Positions 33,842 to 44,146 of a stretch of DNA of 64,000 bases are shown here, one piece after another. A program made the position numbers and the translations under genes. The stretch spans positions 1 to 64,000 of the forward strand of contig PHEV01000006.1 of NCBI GenBank assembly GCA_002843035.1. The letters are read 5' to 3'. Position 1 is the first letter of the stretch, and every line of letters starts with the position of its first letter. The notes under the pieces were generated by a model. The model did not search any database and was not told the DNA's origin. It was given only the letters and a program-made list of their open reading frames with translations. The stretch is from Actinobacteria bacterium HGW-Actinobacteria-5 (GTDB lineage: Bacteria > Actinomycetota > Actinomycetes > Propionibacteriales > Propionibacteriaceae).

Positions 33842-35052
33842 GCCGGCTCCCCCGCGGCCGGCGCCGAGGCGTGCCTCACCGCAGCGGCACGGGCCCGTCC
33901 CCACGGTCCGAGCGCGACCGCGGCGGAACCGGCGAGCAGCAGGACGCCGGCGACGATGCCGACGTTGTCCACGAACTGCTGCCACGGGGCGTAGCTGAGC
34001 TCGACGTTGTTGCCGTTCGGCAGCCACATGAATGGAGCGATCGCTACCCAGGCCGTGTAGCCGAGGCCCGGCCAGCGCAGGTAGCCCGGCAGCTCGCGTG
34101 CCTGCCACAGCACGACCGCCAGCGGCACCACCCACACGTAGTGGTGCGACCAGGAGATGGGCGAGCCGAGCAGGCTGGTCAGGCCCGCGAGGCACAGCGC
34201 GAAGGCGACCTGGCCGCGCCGGTGCATCAGCACGGCCGCCCAGACGCCGAGCCCGACGACCAGCACGCTCAGCACCAGGCCGCCACGGCTCGGTTCGCCG
34301 GTGAGGCGGTTCCACATCCCCAGCACCGACTGGTTGGACGCGAACACGATGCCCGAGTTCAGCCCGGAATCGCCGGAGGCGAGCTTGACCCAGTACTCGA
34401 GGGAGGCCGCCGGCAGCACGGCGAATCCGATCGCCGTCGCAGCGACGAAGGCCCCGAACGCGACCAGCCCTGCCTTGCGGCGTCCGGCGAAGAAGTTGTA
34501 GGCGGCCACCACGGCCGGCGTGAGCTTCACGGCGGTCGCCACGCCCACCAGCCAGCCCTCCGGCAGTAGCCGGCGGGGGAAGATCCGGCGTCCGGGCATC
34601 GAGTCGAGCACGGCCGCGGCGACCAGGAAGATGCCGAGCTGGCCGAATCCCAGCGTGTCCCGAACCGGCTGTACCAGCAGGATCACGAGCGTGGTGAGCA
34701 GGCTCAGCCGCCAGCCGTCGATCCCGAGCCGGTACAGGATCGCGGCCAGCGCCGCCGTGCACAGCGCGAGCCACAGCACGGCCGCGGCAGTGAACGGGAT
34801 CACCGCGAACGGCACCGTGAGCAGCGCGGCGAAGCCGGGGTAGATCCAGGGCAGCTGACCGGCGGCGTCGAAGATGTCGCCCCCGGTGAGCACCAGCCCC
34901 CCGACGCGGGCGTAGACGCCCAGGTCCATCATGTTCGGCTGCCACGGCACGAGAGTGCTCCCGGGGATCTGTACGCCGGCGACGTACATCGCGGCGACGA
35001 GCGGGACGATGGCCAGCCCCGTCCGGACCGCCCACCTGCGCACCAGCTCCAC
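33838..35052 (-). CDS. GT87 family (DUF2029) polyprenol-phosphate-sugar-dependent glycosyltransferase
   Basis: DLGVYARVGGLVLTGGDIFD, WIYPGFAALL, GVATAVKLTPAV, SPISWSHHYVW. Confidence 0.82.
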   Translation of the reverse strand: MELVRRWAVRTGLAIVPLVAAMYVAGVQIPGSTLVPWQPNMMDLGVYARVGGLVLTGGDIFDAAGQLPWIYPGFAALLTVPFAVIPFTAAAVLWLALCTAALAAILYRLGIDGWRLSLLTTLVILLVQPVRDTLGFGQLGIFLVAAAVLDSMPGRRIFPRRLLPEGWLVGVATAVKLTPAVVAAYNFFAGRRKAGLVAFGAFVAATAIGFAVLPAASLEYWVKLASGDSGLNSGIVFASNQSVLGMWNRLTGEPSRGGLVLSVLVVGLGVWAAVLMHRRGQVAFALCLAGLTSLLGSPISWSHHYVWVVPLAVVLWQARELPGYLRWPGLGYTAWVAIAPFMWLPNGNNVELSYAPWQQFVDNVGIVAGVLLLAGSAAVALGPWGRARAAAVRHASAPAAGEPA

Positions 35053-35142
35053 GTCGCACCTCTCCTTCGGCGCGTCATAGCGTAGACGGGCCGGCGGGTC
35101 CGCGTTGTCCCGGCGGGTCAGAACCCACCCGCGCCGCACCAT

Positions 35143-35364
35143 GGCCGAAAAGGGGACGGCTCTCCTTCTCGTCCACGCGCGCCGAAGAGGCGGACGGCCG
35201 ATAAGGGGACGGTTCTCCTTTTCGTCCACACCGTTCATCCGCCACCCTGGAGGTGCCCTACACCCGGCCGCGCGGTGGCCGATAAAGGAACCGTCCCCTT
35301 ATCGGCCAGGACGCGCCCTCCACCGACCGCAGTGGCCGAAAAGAGAACCGTCCCCTTATCGGCC
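35143..35364. repeat. GGGGACGGTTC-core repeat, family A, locus 2, four units (35143-35174, 35196-35227, 35277-35307, 35334-35364)
   Basis: Two units in one orientation followed by two inverted units, e.g. GGCCGATAAGGGGACGGTTCTCCTTTTCGTCC and GGCCGATAAAGGAACCGTCCCCTTATCGGCC. Confidence 0.92.
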
Positions 35365-35377
35365 AGGACGAAGCCGC

Positions 35378-37012
35378 TCAGAGGCTCGCCAGCGGCAGGC
35401 GGTGCCGCATCAGCACCACCTGGTAGGGGTTCCAGGTGGACAGCGTGTAGCGCAGCACCAGGTCCGCACCCTCGGAGGTGGCGTCGAACAGGTAGGGGGC
35501 GTACGCCGCGCCGGTGCCGTCGGCCTGGGCCCGGAAGATCCGGTCACCGACCGGGTCGTCGTCGCGGGACGCCTTGATGAATCGGCTGTGCGGGTCGGGG
35601 GACATACCGCCCGCGACCCAGTCGAGCAGACGGACGCGCGGCGACCACGGTCCCCACGGCTGGACCGCGCTGCGCAGCACGACCGACGGACCGATCGGGT
35701 CCTCCGGCGCCGAGGCGTGCAGCATCAGGTAGCGGCCGGCCGCCTCAACCCAGCGGACGGAGAGCTCGCCCAGCGCCGCCGGGCCGAACAGCGGTGCGGC
35801 AGCGGACTCGGCGTCCGTCCAGCCAGCGCCGGCCCAGTAGCGGACGCCGGCCCGCGCGGGCGGGACACCGGCGTCCAACCGGGTCAGCGCGGCAGCGTCC
35901 AGCAGGGCAAGGCGCGGCTCGGACGCCCGGTAGGGCCCGCTCCCCCAGACCAGCAGCACGTCGCCGTCGCCGCGACAGCCGGGCACCTGCGCAGCCGGCC
36001 GCAACTGCACGGAGGCATTGATGAAGTGCCGCTCGCTGAACGTGCCGAGCACCTCGAAGCGCATCGGACGCCGGCGGGCGGCCGGATCGAGTACCGGCTC
36101 GTCGCTGACCGCCCGGGCGAGCACCGAACGCCCCATCACCCGACCGCCGCGGAAGTGGTTCGAGCTGAACAGCCCGTACAGGTGGCCGCCGTGGGAGAAC
36201 CCGTCCAGCGGCACGTCGTACTCGCGCATGGTGATCCGCCCGCCGGCGCGCCCGACCAGCTTCAGCGGCGAGCCGTGGAAGCGGACCGTGGGCAGGTCGC
36301 CGCCGGCGACCACTTCAGCGATCGCGTCGCGGGTGCCGAGCCAGGGCCGCGTCCAGTGGGTGTCGCCGAACAGCAGGAAGCTGCGCCCGGAGTGGTCGAC
36401 GCGGACGCCGAGGTCGGTACCGCGGACACCGGCGGTGGCCAGAGAGTCACTCAGCGTCGGCGCCCGCTCGCCCCACGGCGTGGGGGTCGCATCCCGGTCG
36501 CCCGTGACCTGGGCGAGCTTCACCGACTCCGTGCCGGCCACGAGGAAGCTGCTGTGATCGGCAAGCCGCAGGCAGGCGTCCCGCTCCCAGGAGCCACCGG
36601 GCAGCGCGCGGTAGCTGAACAGCGAACCGTCCTCGTCGACCAGCAGCCGGGACCCTCCGCACGCGGCGATCGCCCGAACCCGGGACGCATCCAGGCCCAG
36701 CCGTGCAGCGGACGGCGCAGTCACCGCGGGCGGGACGGCCACCTCCCTGGCCGGCACCCACTCCGTCCCGACCAGCTGGTAGGTGAGCGGTCCGCCCGGC
36801 TCGGGCACCACGGCGAGGAGCCGACGGCCCCGCCGCACCAGCACGCCGGGCCCGTCCGCGCGCTCGCTGACCGGGCGCAGCCGAACCCACGGCCGGTCCG
36901 GACGGTCCAGCCGGCGGCGGTAGTGGCGCAGCGTCCGACCGGACCGCACCACCGCGTCCACCCGCAGCCACGGCCAGCCGTGGACCAGCGCGGACGCGGG
37001 GCCGATCTGCAT
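35378..37012 (-). CDS. DUF4185-like hypothetical protein
   Basis: SFLLFGDTHWTRPWLGTRDAIAE, PDPHSRFIKASRDDDPVGDRIF; embedded among GT87 genes. Confidence 0.55.
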   Translation of the reverse strand: MQIGPASALVHGWPWLRVDAVVRSGRTLRHYRRRLDRPDRPWVRLRPVSERADGPGVLVRRGRRLLAVVPEPGGPLTYQLVGTEWVPAREVAVPPAVTAPSAARLGLDASRVRAIAACGGSRLLVDEDGSLFSYRALPGGSWERDACLRLADHSSFLVAGTESVKLAQVTGDRDATPTPWGERAPTLSDSLATAGVRGTDLGVRVDHSGRSFLLFGDTHWTRPWLGTRDAIAEVVAGGDLPTVRFHGSPLKLVGRAGGRITMREYDVPLDGFSHGGHLYGLFSSNHFRGGRVMGRSVLARAVSDEPVLDPAARRRPMRFEVLGTFSERHFINASVQLRPAAQVPGCRGDGDVLLVWGSGPYRASEPRLALLDAAALTRLDAGVPPARAGVRYWAGAGWTDAESAAAPLFGPAALGELSVRWVEAAGRYLMLHASAPEDPIGPSVVLRSAVQPWGPWSPRVRLLDWVAGGMSPDPHSRFIKASRDDDPVGDRIFRAQADGTGAAYAPYLFDATSEGADLVLRYTLSTWNPYQVVLMRHRLPLASL

Positions 37013-38193
37013 CAGCCCGCCGCCACGGGAGCGACCGGACGGGCCTGGGGCAGCCCCAGGACGGACACGGCCACGGCGGCGAGCGTCGGCAGCTCCCAGC
37101 TCAGGCGCAGCCAGAGCGGGCCGGTCTCGAGCCAGCTGAACAGCGGGCTCGCGAACACGTACCCGAGGAGCAGCGCCGACCCGGCAGCGATCGTCCAGCG
37201 CCGCTCCTGCAGGATCAGGTACAGCGCGACCAGCGTCATCCACACCTGGTGGTGCGGCCACGAGATCGGCGTGAGCAGGATCGACAGCGTGCCCACCACG
37301 AGCGCGGCAGCCAGTTCCTGGCCGCGACGGTGATGCCGGCTCGCCGCCCACAGCCCCAGCACAGCGACCACCGCAGCGAGGGCGAGCCAGACCAGCCGCT
37401 GATGGTCGCCGCCGAGGTCCCAGCGCGCCACCAGGCCGAGCAGCGACTTGCTGCGGCTGAGCGCGACCTCACCGACCCGGCTCGTGTCGAAGACCAACTG
37501 CGTCCAGTAGCGCACCGATTCGCCGGGCAGGACCACGAACCCGAGCCCCGTCGCCACCCCGAAGGCCACGGTCGCGTTCACCGCCCGGCGCCACTGCCGC
37601 GTGATCAGGAAGTAGGGGACGAAGACCAGCGGGATCAGCTTGATCGCTCCGGCGAGCCCGATCAGCACCCCCTGCCAGCGGCGCGGCAGCACGCCGCAGG
37701 CGTCGGCGAGGCTCGCCAGCACGAGGAAGAGGCTGATCTGGCCGAGGATCACGCCCAGCCCCACCGGCTCGGAGACCAACAGCGCCAACGAGGCCAGTGC
37801 GAGCGGCAGCGCCGGGATCCGTCCGCCACGCCAGCGCGAACCGTGGCGCAGCAGCAGGTGGGCGAGGCCGACACAGGCGGCCAGCGACGCCACGACGACC
37901 AGCCAGGCGGACACCGCGGACGGCAGCACCGCGACCGGCACGAACACCAGCGCGGCGAAGGGCGGGTAGGTGAACGGCAGCGCGGACTCCCCGGGACGAA
38001 GCAGGGCGTAGTCGTAGAGCCCGCGGCCGTCCAGCATCGAGAGCACGGCCCCGCGGTACACCGCGAGGTCGGTCATGCCGGAACCGCCGACCTTCGCGAG
38101 CAGGGCGACGAACCAGTAGCCGGCGATCACCAGGGCGAGACCGGTGGCGAGCGCGAGGACAACGACGAGGCCGGACCGCCTCGGCTCAGGCAC
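37012..38193 (-). CDS. GT87 family glycosyltransferase
   Basis: DLAVYRGAVLSMLDGRGLYDYA, FTYPPFAAL, GAIKLIPLVFVPYFLITRQWRRA, TPISWPHHQVW. Confidence 0.85.
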   Translation of the reverse strand: MPEPRRSGLVVVLALATGLALVIAGYWFVALLAKVGGSGMTDLAVYRGAVLSMLDGRGLYDYALLRPGESALPFTYPPFAALVFVPVAVLPSAVSAWLVVVASLAACVGLAHLLLRHGSRWRGGRIPALPLALASLALLVSEPVGLGVILGQISLFLVLASLADACGVLPRRWQGVLIGLAGAIKLIPLVFVPYFLITRQWRRAVNATVAFGVATGLGFVVLPGESVRYWTQLVFDTSRVGEVALSRSKSLLGLVARWDLGGDHQRLVWLALAAVVAVLGLWAASRHHRRGQELAAALVVGTLSILLTPISWPHHQVWMTLVALYLILQERRWTIAAGSALLLGYVFASPLFSWLETGPLWLRLSWELPTLAAVAVSVLGLPQARPVAPVAAG

Positions 38194-39421
38194 GGTCGAC
38201 CGCCGGCTCGGGAGCAGCCCGGCCGGTGAGGTCGCGCCGGAGCGGGAGCAGCCCGAAGCCGAGCACGACCAGCACAGCCAGCGCGGGCAGTTCGACACCG
38301 ATCGCTGCCAACGGGCCGGCCGTGCCCGCCGCGTAGTCGTCGAACCACGGATAGCCGAAGAAGATGGCGAACAGCACGATGCCGAGCACCAGCGGCGTAC
38401 GTCCGCGCAGCAGCAGGTACCAGGCGGCGGCCAGCACCAGCCAGAGCTGGTGGTGCGGCCACGAGATCGGCGACACCGCGACCGACAAGGCGCCCACGGC
38501 GAGGGTCGCGGCGAGCGCCTCCCCCTCGCGCAGGTGCCGGGAGGCACGCCAGTACGCCAGCGTGGCCACCGCGGCGGCCACGACCAGCCAGATCAGCGTG
38601 ACCGGAGCCCCGTCCGGCAGCTGCCGGGTGAGCATGCCGAGCAGCGACTTGTTCACCGTGGAGTCGGTGCGGCCGACCCGTCCGGTCTGCCACAGCTTGT
38701 CGGTCCAGTAGGCGACCGAAGGCCCGGGCAGCAGCACGAACGCCAGGGCGGACGCGCCGGCGAACGTCCCTGCGCAGACCGCGGCCTGCCGCCACTGTCG
38801 GGTCAGCAGGTAGTAGGGAAGGAACACCAGCGGGGTCAGCTTGATCGCCGCGGAGAGGCCGACCAGCACGCCCTGCCACCGCCGCGGCAGGAGGTGGTCG
38901 AACAGGGCGAGCGCGATCACGAACAGGCTGACCTGGCCGACGATCAGGTTGTGCAGGAAGGGATAGGTGAGCAGCACCGGGACGGCCAGTCCCGCCACCC
39001 AGGCGATGTGCGCAGCGCCCTGCCGCTCGACCGACGGACGCCGGTGGGGAGTCCCCGCGGCGCCGCGCACCAGGACCGACAGGCAGGCCACGACCACGAC
39101 GAAGGTGAGGATGGTCCAGAGGGTCTTGGCGACGAGCAGCGGCATCAGCGCAAACGGAGCGAGGACGAGCGCGGCAAAGGGCGGGTAGGTGAATCCGAGC
39201 CCGTGCACCGTCGGGTGGACGTAGGCGTAGGCGTAGAGGTCGCCGCCGGCGAGCGCGTAATTGATCGCGCCGCTGTAGATCTCCAGGTCGCCCAGCATGC
39301 CGGCGACCCCCCGGCTCGCGACCAGCCCGTAGACCAGCACGCCCGCGGTGGCCACCGCTACGGCCACCAGCGCGACCGAGAGGATCCGGGTGCGCTCCGC
39401 GGCAGTGATCGTGGCAGCCAC
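38186..39421 (-). CDS. GT87 family glycosyltransferase, paralogue of the preceding gene
   Basis: DLEIYSGAINYALAGGDLYAYAY, FTYPPFAAL, AAIKLTPLVFLPYYLLTRQWRQA, SPISWPHHQLW. Confidence 0.85.
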   Translation of the reverse strand: MAATITAAERTRILSVALVAVAVATAGVLVYGLVASRGVAGMLGDLEIYSGAINYALAGGDLYAYAYVHPTVHGLGFTYPPFAALVLAPFALMPLLVAKTLWTILTFVVVVACLSVLVRGAAGTPHRRPSVERQGAAHIAWVAGLAVPVLLTYPFLHNLIVGQVSLFVIALALFDHLLPRRWQGVLVGLSAAIKLTPLVFLPYYLLTRQWRQAAVCAGTFAGASALAFVLLPGPSVAYWTDKLWQTGRVGRTDSTVNKSLLGMLTRQLPDGAPVTLIWLVVAAAVATLAYWRASRHLREGEALAATLAVGALSVAVSPISWPHHQLWLVLAAAWYLLLRGRTPLVLGIVLFAIFFGYPWFDDYAAGTAGPLAAIGVELPALAVLVVLGFGLLPLRRDLTGRAAPEPAVDRA

Positions 39422-39559
39422 GGCACTCCCCTCGTCACGTCCGGTTCGCTCGAAAGCCTAAGGGCTCGGACCGGCGGACGTCTGTTCCCCCGGCGGAGGA
39501 CTGCGCGCGCCGCGTCCACCCCCACCCGGACCGTCGGCGGCGGCTGCCATGATGTCGCA

Positions 39560-40738
39560 GTGCTCCGCTTCACCGACGCCCAGCGGCGCGACCGGCTCGC
39601 CGTCCGGCACGGCCTGCACCCGGACCACCGGCACCCCGACCCGGTCGCCGCGACCCGCGCGATGACCGTCCTGCACGCCACCGAACCAGCCACCGTGCAC
39701 CTCGCCCTCCAGGCCCGCGTGGACGGGCTGGACATCGCAGCGGTGGACGACCTGCTCGCCACCGAACGCTCGGTGGTGAAGCAGCTGGCCATGCGTCGCA
39801 CGCTGTTCGGCTTCACCCGTGACCTGCTTCCCGCCGCGCTCGGCAGCGCCTCCGCGCGAGTGGCCGCCGCCGAGTTGCGCCGGCTCGCCGCGGACGTGGA
39901 ACGGGCCGGGATCGCCGCCGACGGCGCGGCGTGGGTTGAGAATGCCGCCGCGGCCGTGCTCACGCACCTGGGTTCGGACGGAGCCATGGACGCCGCCTCG
40001 CTGCGGGCGCAGGTGCCCGCGCTGGCCGCCCGGATCACGTTCGGCTCGGGGAAGTGGGCGCAGGAGGCTCCGGTGGCCCCCCGTGTCCTCACCCTGCTCG
40101 GCGCCCGCGGTCAGCTGTTCCGCGGCCGCAACGCCGGGCACTGGCGGGTGTCGCGTCCGGTCTGGACCACGGCACGGGCCTGGCTGGGCAGCGTCCCGGT
40201 CCCGCGGCCGGAGGCCGAGGGCTGGGCCGAGCTGGTGCGGCGCTGGCTGTGGACGTTCGGGCCGGGCACCGAGACCGACCTGGTCTGGTGGCTCGGTGCC
40301 ACCAGGACCCTGGTGCGTCGGGCGCTCGGCGACCTCGGCGCGGTGAGCGTGGCCCTCGACGACGGCGGCACCGGCTGGGTGCTACCCGGGGACGAGGAGC
40401 CCGATCCGCCGGTGACGCCCTGGGCGGCGCTGCTCCCGGTGCTGGACCCGACGACCATGGGCTGGAAGCAGCGCGACTTCTACCTGCACCCTGCGGACGC
40501 ACCCCACCTTTTCGACACCGCCGGAAACGCCGGCACGACGGCATGGTGGAACGGACGGATCGTCGGTGCCTGGGTGCAGGGGGCGGACGCGTCCGTCCGG
40601 GTCATCCACCGTTCCGACCCGGGCCCGGAAGGCCGGGCGGCGCTGGCCGCCCAGGCGGAGCGGCTCACCGCCTTCTTCGACGGCGAGGTGGTCGCGCCGA
40701 TCTACACCTCTGCGGAGATGCGCAGGAACGGGCGTTGA
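39560..40738 (+). CDS. Winged-helix DNA-binding domain protein (HTH_42/AlkX-like)
   Basis: RAMTVLHATEPATVHLALQARVDGL, VVKQLAMRRTLFGF, WTFGPGTETDLVWWLG, LLPVLDPTTMGWKQRDFYL. Confidence 0.75.
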   Translation: MLRFTDAQRRDRLAVRHGLHPDHRHPDPVAATRAMTVLHATEPATVHLALQARVDGLDIAAVDDLLATERSVVKQLAMRRTLFGFTRDLLPAALGSASARVAAAELRRLAADVERAGIAADGAAWVENAAAAVLTHLGSDGAMDAASLRAQVPALAARITFGSGKWAQEAPVAPRVLTLLGARGQLFRGRNAGHWRVSRPVWTTARAWLGSVPVPRPEAEGWAELVRRWLWTFGPGTETDLVWWLGATRTLVRRALGDLGAVSVALDDGGTGWVLPGDEEPDPPVTPWAALLPVLDPTTMGWKQRDFYLHPADAPHLFDTAGNAGTTAWWNGRIVGAWVQGADASVRVIHRSDPGPEGRAALAAQAERLTAFFDGEVVAPIYTSAEMRRNGR

Positions 40739-40749
40739 TGGCGGCGCTG

Positions 40750-40783
40750 CCGGGTCGCGAGGTCTGAGGACCTCGCGACCCGG
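40750..40783 (+). terminator. Perfect 14-bp hairpin downstream of the winged-helix gene
   Basis: CCGGGTCGCGAGGT-CTGAGG-ACCTCGCGACCCGG. Confidence 0.7.
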
Positions 40784-40971
40784 TCAGCTCAGGATCGCTG
40801 TTTCCCCTCCGCGGCGTGGCCGACGATGACGACCACCAGGTGATCGACGCCCCGGTGCCTGCAAACGCACTCGCCGACCGGTTTCGCGAACAGCGTTCTC
40901 TGATCCGGTGCAAGTCCAGCATGTCCCGTGGGATAATTCAAGAACACCGTTCACGCAAGGTCGGAGGCTTC

Positions 40972-41682
40972 GTGGGTACACGGGCACAACACAGGGACAC
41001 CACCGAGGCAGCCATCCTGGCCGCCGGGTTGCGGCTCCTGGCCGAGGGCGGATCGGAGGCACTGACGGTCCGTGGCCTGGCCAGGGAGCTCACGCTGGCC
41101 CCGTCCGCCCTGTACCGCTACGTCCGCAGCCGTGAGGACCTGCTCGCCCTCCTCCTCCGCCACGCCTACGCCGACCTCGCCGACACCATCCAGGCCGCCC
41201 ACGACGCCGTTCCGCGCGTGGACCTGCGGGGCCGCTGGCGCGCCTTCGCGCACACCCTGCGGAACTGGTCGCTCGCCCACCGGCACGAGTGGCTCCTGAT
41301 CCAGAGCGCCGTGGTCGCGGGGCCCCTCCCCTTCACCGAGAACACGTTCCGGCTACACCTGCTGCTGATCCGGCTGGGGGCGGACGCGGAGCGCGCAGGG
41401 ATCTTCCCGAGCATCTCCGCGCCACGCGACGAACCGGTGATCCGTGGGCTGCCCGTCCTGGAGATGATGGCCGGAGTCGAGGTTCGCGAGCAGACGATGC
41501 TCAGCGGTCTCGCCGCCTGGCACCTGCTCGACGGCGCGCTCTACGCCGAGCTACTGGGACTCGCGGGCACCGAGATGATGGACGCCGACGCCTACTACGA
41601 CGCGATGGTCTCCGCGACGGAACTGCTTCTGCTCGGGCCCGAGGCCATTCGGCCCCCGGAGTCGGTCGACGCCCCTCGCTGA
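40972..41682 (+). CDS. TetR family regulator
   Basis: ILAAGLRLLAEGGSEALTVRGLARELTLAPSALYRYVRSREDLLALL. Confidence 0.85.
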   Translation: MGTRAQHRDTTEAAILAAGLRLLAEGGSEALTVRGLARELTLAPSALYRYVRSREDLLALLLRHAYADLADTIQAAHDAVPRVDLRGRWRAFAHTLRNWSLAHRHEWLLIQSAVVAGPLPFTENTFRLHLLLIRLGADAERAGIFPSISAPRDEPVIRGLPVLEMMAGVEVREQTMLSGLAAWHLLDGALYAELLGLAGTEMMDADAYYDAMVSATELLLLGPEAIRPPESVDAPR

Positions 41683-41690
41683 CCCGGAAC

Positions 41691-42428
41691 TCACCAGGTC
41701 TCGTCGTCGTGGAGACCATCGGTCCAGGCGGCGTGGCGGTCCGCGGAGAAGCGCAGCACCGCCTTGGCGTCGGCGGAGACGACCGCACCGAAGTTGTTGT
41801 AGAGGCGGTCGAACTCACGCTGCGCCGGTCGGGATTGGGGAAGACGGCGTCCCCGGCGAACAGCACCCCCGCTCCGCCACTGCCCGGACGCCACTCGGCC
41901 ACGGTCTGGCCCCGGAAGTGCCCGCCCACCCGGTGCAGGGTGATGTCCGGACCCACATCGAAGGACTCCTCGAAGAAGGTGACCCGCTCGGGACGCCGGC
42001 ACCACTCGCGGTCGTGCACGTTCAGCACGACCGGTGCGTCGAGGGCCGCGGCCCACTCGGTCTGGCAGCCGTACATGTGCGGATGGCTGGCCGCGACGGC
42101 GAGCACCGGACCGAGGGCGCGGACGCGATCGAGCGCGGCGTCGTCCACGAAGCCCAGTGGGTCGAAGACCCAGAACCCCGGCCGCGGTGCGGACCACCAT
42201 CGTCTGCTGGCCGATGCCCACCTGTGGCGTCGCCGTGATGCCGTAGAGGTCCGGCTCCACCTCGAACCAGCGGGTGGCGGTCCCTGCGGCGGCCAGTTCC
42301 TCCCGCGTCGTCCACCGCTGCCCGGACGCCGGCACCCACTGCCGGTCGTCGGAGCAGATCTCGCAGGTCGGGGGCGGGGCGTCCAGGTCGGCGGTCTCCA
42401 CCGCGCACGTTGCACAGATCCAGATCAC
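41691..42428 (-). pseudogene. Disrupted MBL-fold hydrolase with N-terminal CxxC/CxxC domain
   Basis: Homology-like segments split over two frames: MIWICATC...TCEICSDDRQWVPASGQRWT (frame 1), GFWVFDPLGFVDDAALDRVR...AVAASHPHMYG...GHFRGQTVAEW...LFAGDAVFPNPDR (frame 2), REFDRLYNNFGAVV...SADRHAAW (frame 1). Confidence 0.75.
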
Positions 42429-42556
42429 CGGCCGACGATAACCAGGCCAACGGCCCGTCGGCCATGCTCACATCTTCGCTCTCGGGCGGTTCGAGGACCC
42501 GGTGGTGCCCGCCGCGCGACGGGCAGCGGGCGGAGCGGCGGCAGTGAAGCCGGCCC

Positions 42557-42979
42557 TCAGCGCGAGGTGATCGCCCGCGGCGGGTGCCTGCGGACGCGGC
42601 CGAGGTAGACCTGGCCGGTCTGCTCGGCCGTGAACAGGCGCGAGCCCTCCGGCAGCAGCTGGAGCTCGTTCACCACCTCGGCGAGCCGGGCCAGCTGGCC
42701 GCGGACGGCGTCGAGCTCGGCCTCCAGCGCGAGGATCCGGCGCACGCCCTCCAGGTTGATCCCCTCGTTCTGGGACAGGTGCTGGATGTGCCGCAGCTTG
42801 GCGATGTCACGCAGCGAGTAGCGGCGCCCCCGGCCACGGGATCGGCCGGGCACCACCAGGCCGAGCCGGTCGTAGCCGCGCAGGGTCTGGGGGTGCATCT
42901 CGGCCAGCTGCGCCGCCACCGAGATCACGAAGATCGGGGCGTCGGCGTCCAGCCGGTCAGGCAGTCGTTCGGTCATCAC
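42557..42979 (-). CDS. hspR: MerR-family heat-shock repressor HspR
   Basis: PIFVISVAAQLAEMHPQTLRGYDRLGLVVPGRSRGRGRRYSLRDIAKLRHIQHLSQNEGINLEGVRRIL; last gene of the dnaK operon. Confidence 0.95.
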   Translation of the reverse strand: MMTERLPDRLDADAPIFVISVAAQLAEMHPQTLRGYDRLGLVVPGRSRGRGRRYSLRDIAKLRHIQHLSQNEGINLEGVRRILALEAELDAVRGQLARLAEVVNELQLLPEGSRLFTAEQTGQVYLGRVRRHPPRAITSR

Positions 42980-44115
42980 GAACCTCCCAGCAGGTGAGCC
43001 CGCGGGTCACCACCGCCGGCCTTCGCCTGGTAGTGGGCCAGTGCTGCCTTCGCCTCCTCAGACAGGTGCGTGGGCACCTCCACCTCCACGGTGACCAGCA
43101 GGTCGCCATCGGTCGCGCCGCCCTTGACGCCACGGCCACGGACGCGGAACGTCCGCCCGTTCGGCGTGCCGGCGGGCACCTTCAGCCGCACCGGACCATC
43201 GTCGAGGGTGGGGACGGAGATCTCCGCGCCCAGGACGGCCTCGGCGAAGGTGACCGGGACGGTGACCGTGAGGTGGTCGCCCTTGCGGCCGAACACCTTG
43301 TGCGGCCGCACGTGCACCAGCACGTAGAGGTCGCCGGACGCGCCGGAGTTCTCGCCGGCACCGCCCTTGCCCTTGATCCGGATCCGCTGTCCGTCGGTGA
43401 CTCCCGCGGGGATCCGTACCTGCATGGTGCGGGTCGACTGGCCGCGCCCCGAACCCTGGCAGGTGGCGCACGGGTCGTCCACGATCATGCCCCGGCCGCG
43501 GCACTCGCGACACGGCTCGGTGACCGCGAACACCCCACCCGACGTGGAGGTCTGCATCCCGCTGCCCTGGCAGACCGGGCACACTCGCGGCTGGGAGCCG
43601 GGACGGGCGCCGGTGCCGTGGCAGGTCGGGCAGGCCGCGTCCGACGTGGTCTGCATGGTGACCGTCGAGCCGGCCAGCGCACTCGCGAAGTCGATCGTGA
43701 CCTCGCCCTCGATGTCGGCGCCGCGCCGCGGTCCCCGGCTCGTGCGCCGGGTCGTGGTGGCACCGCCGAACAGGTTGCCGAACAGGTCGCCGATCCCGGA
43801 GTCGCCGGCTCCGCGGAACAGGTCCTCCATGGACGGCCCGCCCTGCCCGGCGCCGGGGAACCGGAAGCCCCCGCCGCCGAACAGGCTGCGCGCCTCGTCG
43901 TACTCCTTGCGCTTGGCCGGATCGCTCAGGATCGAGTTCGCCTCGGAGATCTCCTTGAACTTCGCCTCGGCGTCGGCGTTCGTCTTGTTCTGGTCGGGGT
44001 GGTACTGCCGGGCCAGCTTCCGGAACGCCTTCTTGATCTCCTCGGGCTTGGCGTCCTTGGAGACGCCGAGCACCTTGTAGTAGTCCTTCTCCAGGTAGTC
44101 CTTGGTACTCATCAC
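42976..44115 (-). CDS. dnaJ: Chaperone protein DnaJ
   Basis: KDYYKVLGVSKDAKPEEIKKAFRKLARQYHPDQN, four CxxCxGxG-type motifs. Confidence 0.96.
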   Translation of the reverse strand: MMSTKDYLEKDYYKVLGVSKDAKPEEIKKAFRKLARQYHPDQNKTNADAEAKFKEISEANSILSDPAKRKEYDEARSLFGGGGFRFPGAGQGGPSMEDLFRGAGDSGIGDLFGNLFGGATTTRRTSRGPRRGADIEGEVTIDFASALAGSTVTMQTTSDAACPTCHGTGARPGSQPRVCPVCQGSGMQTSTSGGVFAVTEPCRECRGRGMIVDDPCATCQGSGRGQSTRTMQVRIPAGVTDGQRIRIKGKGGAGENSGASGDLYVLVHVRPHKVFGRKGDHLTVTVPVTFAEAVLGAEISVPTLDDGPVRLKVPAGTPNGRTFRVRGRGVKGGATDGDLLVTVEVEVPTHLSEEAKAALAHYQAKAGGGDPRAHLLGGS

Positions 44116-44146
44116 GCCTCCTCTCGTGTGCTCATGGGTACTCGGT

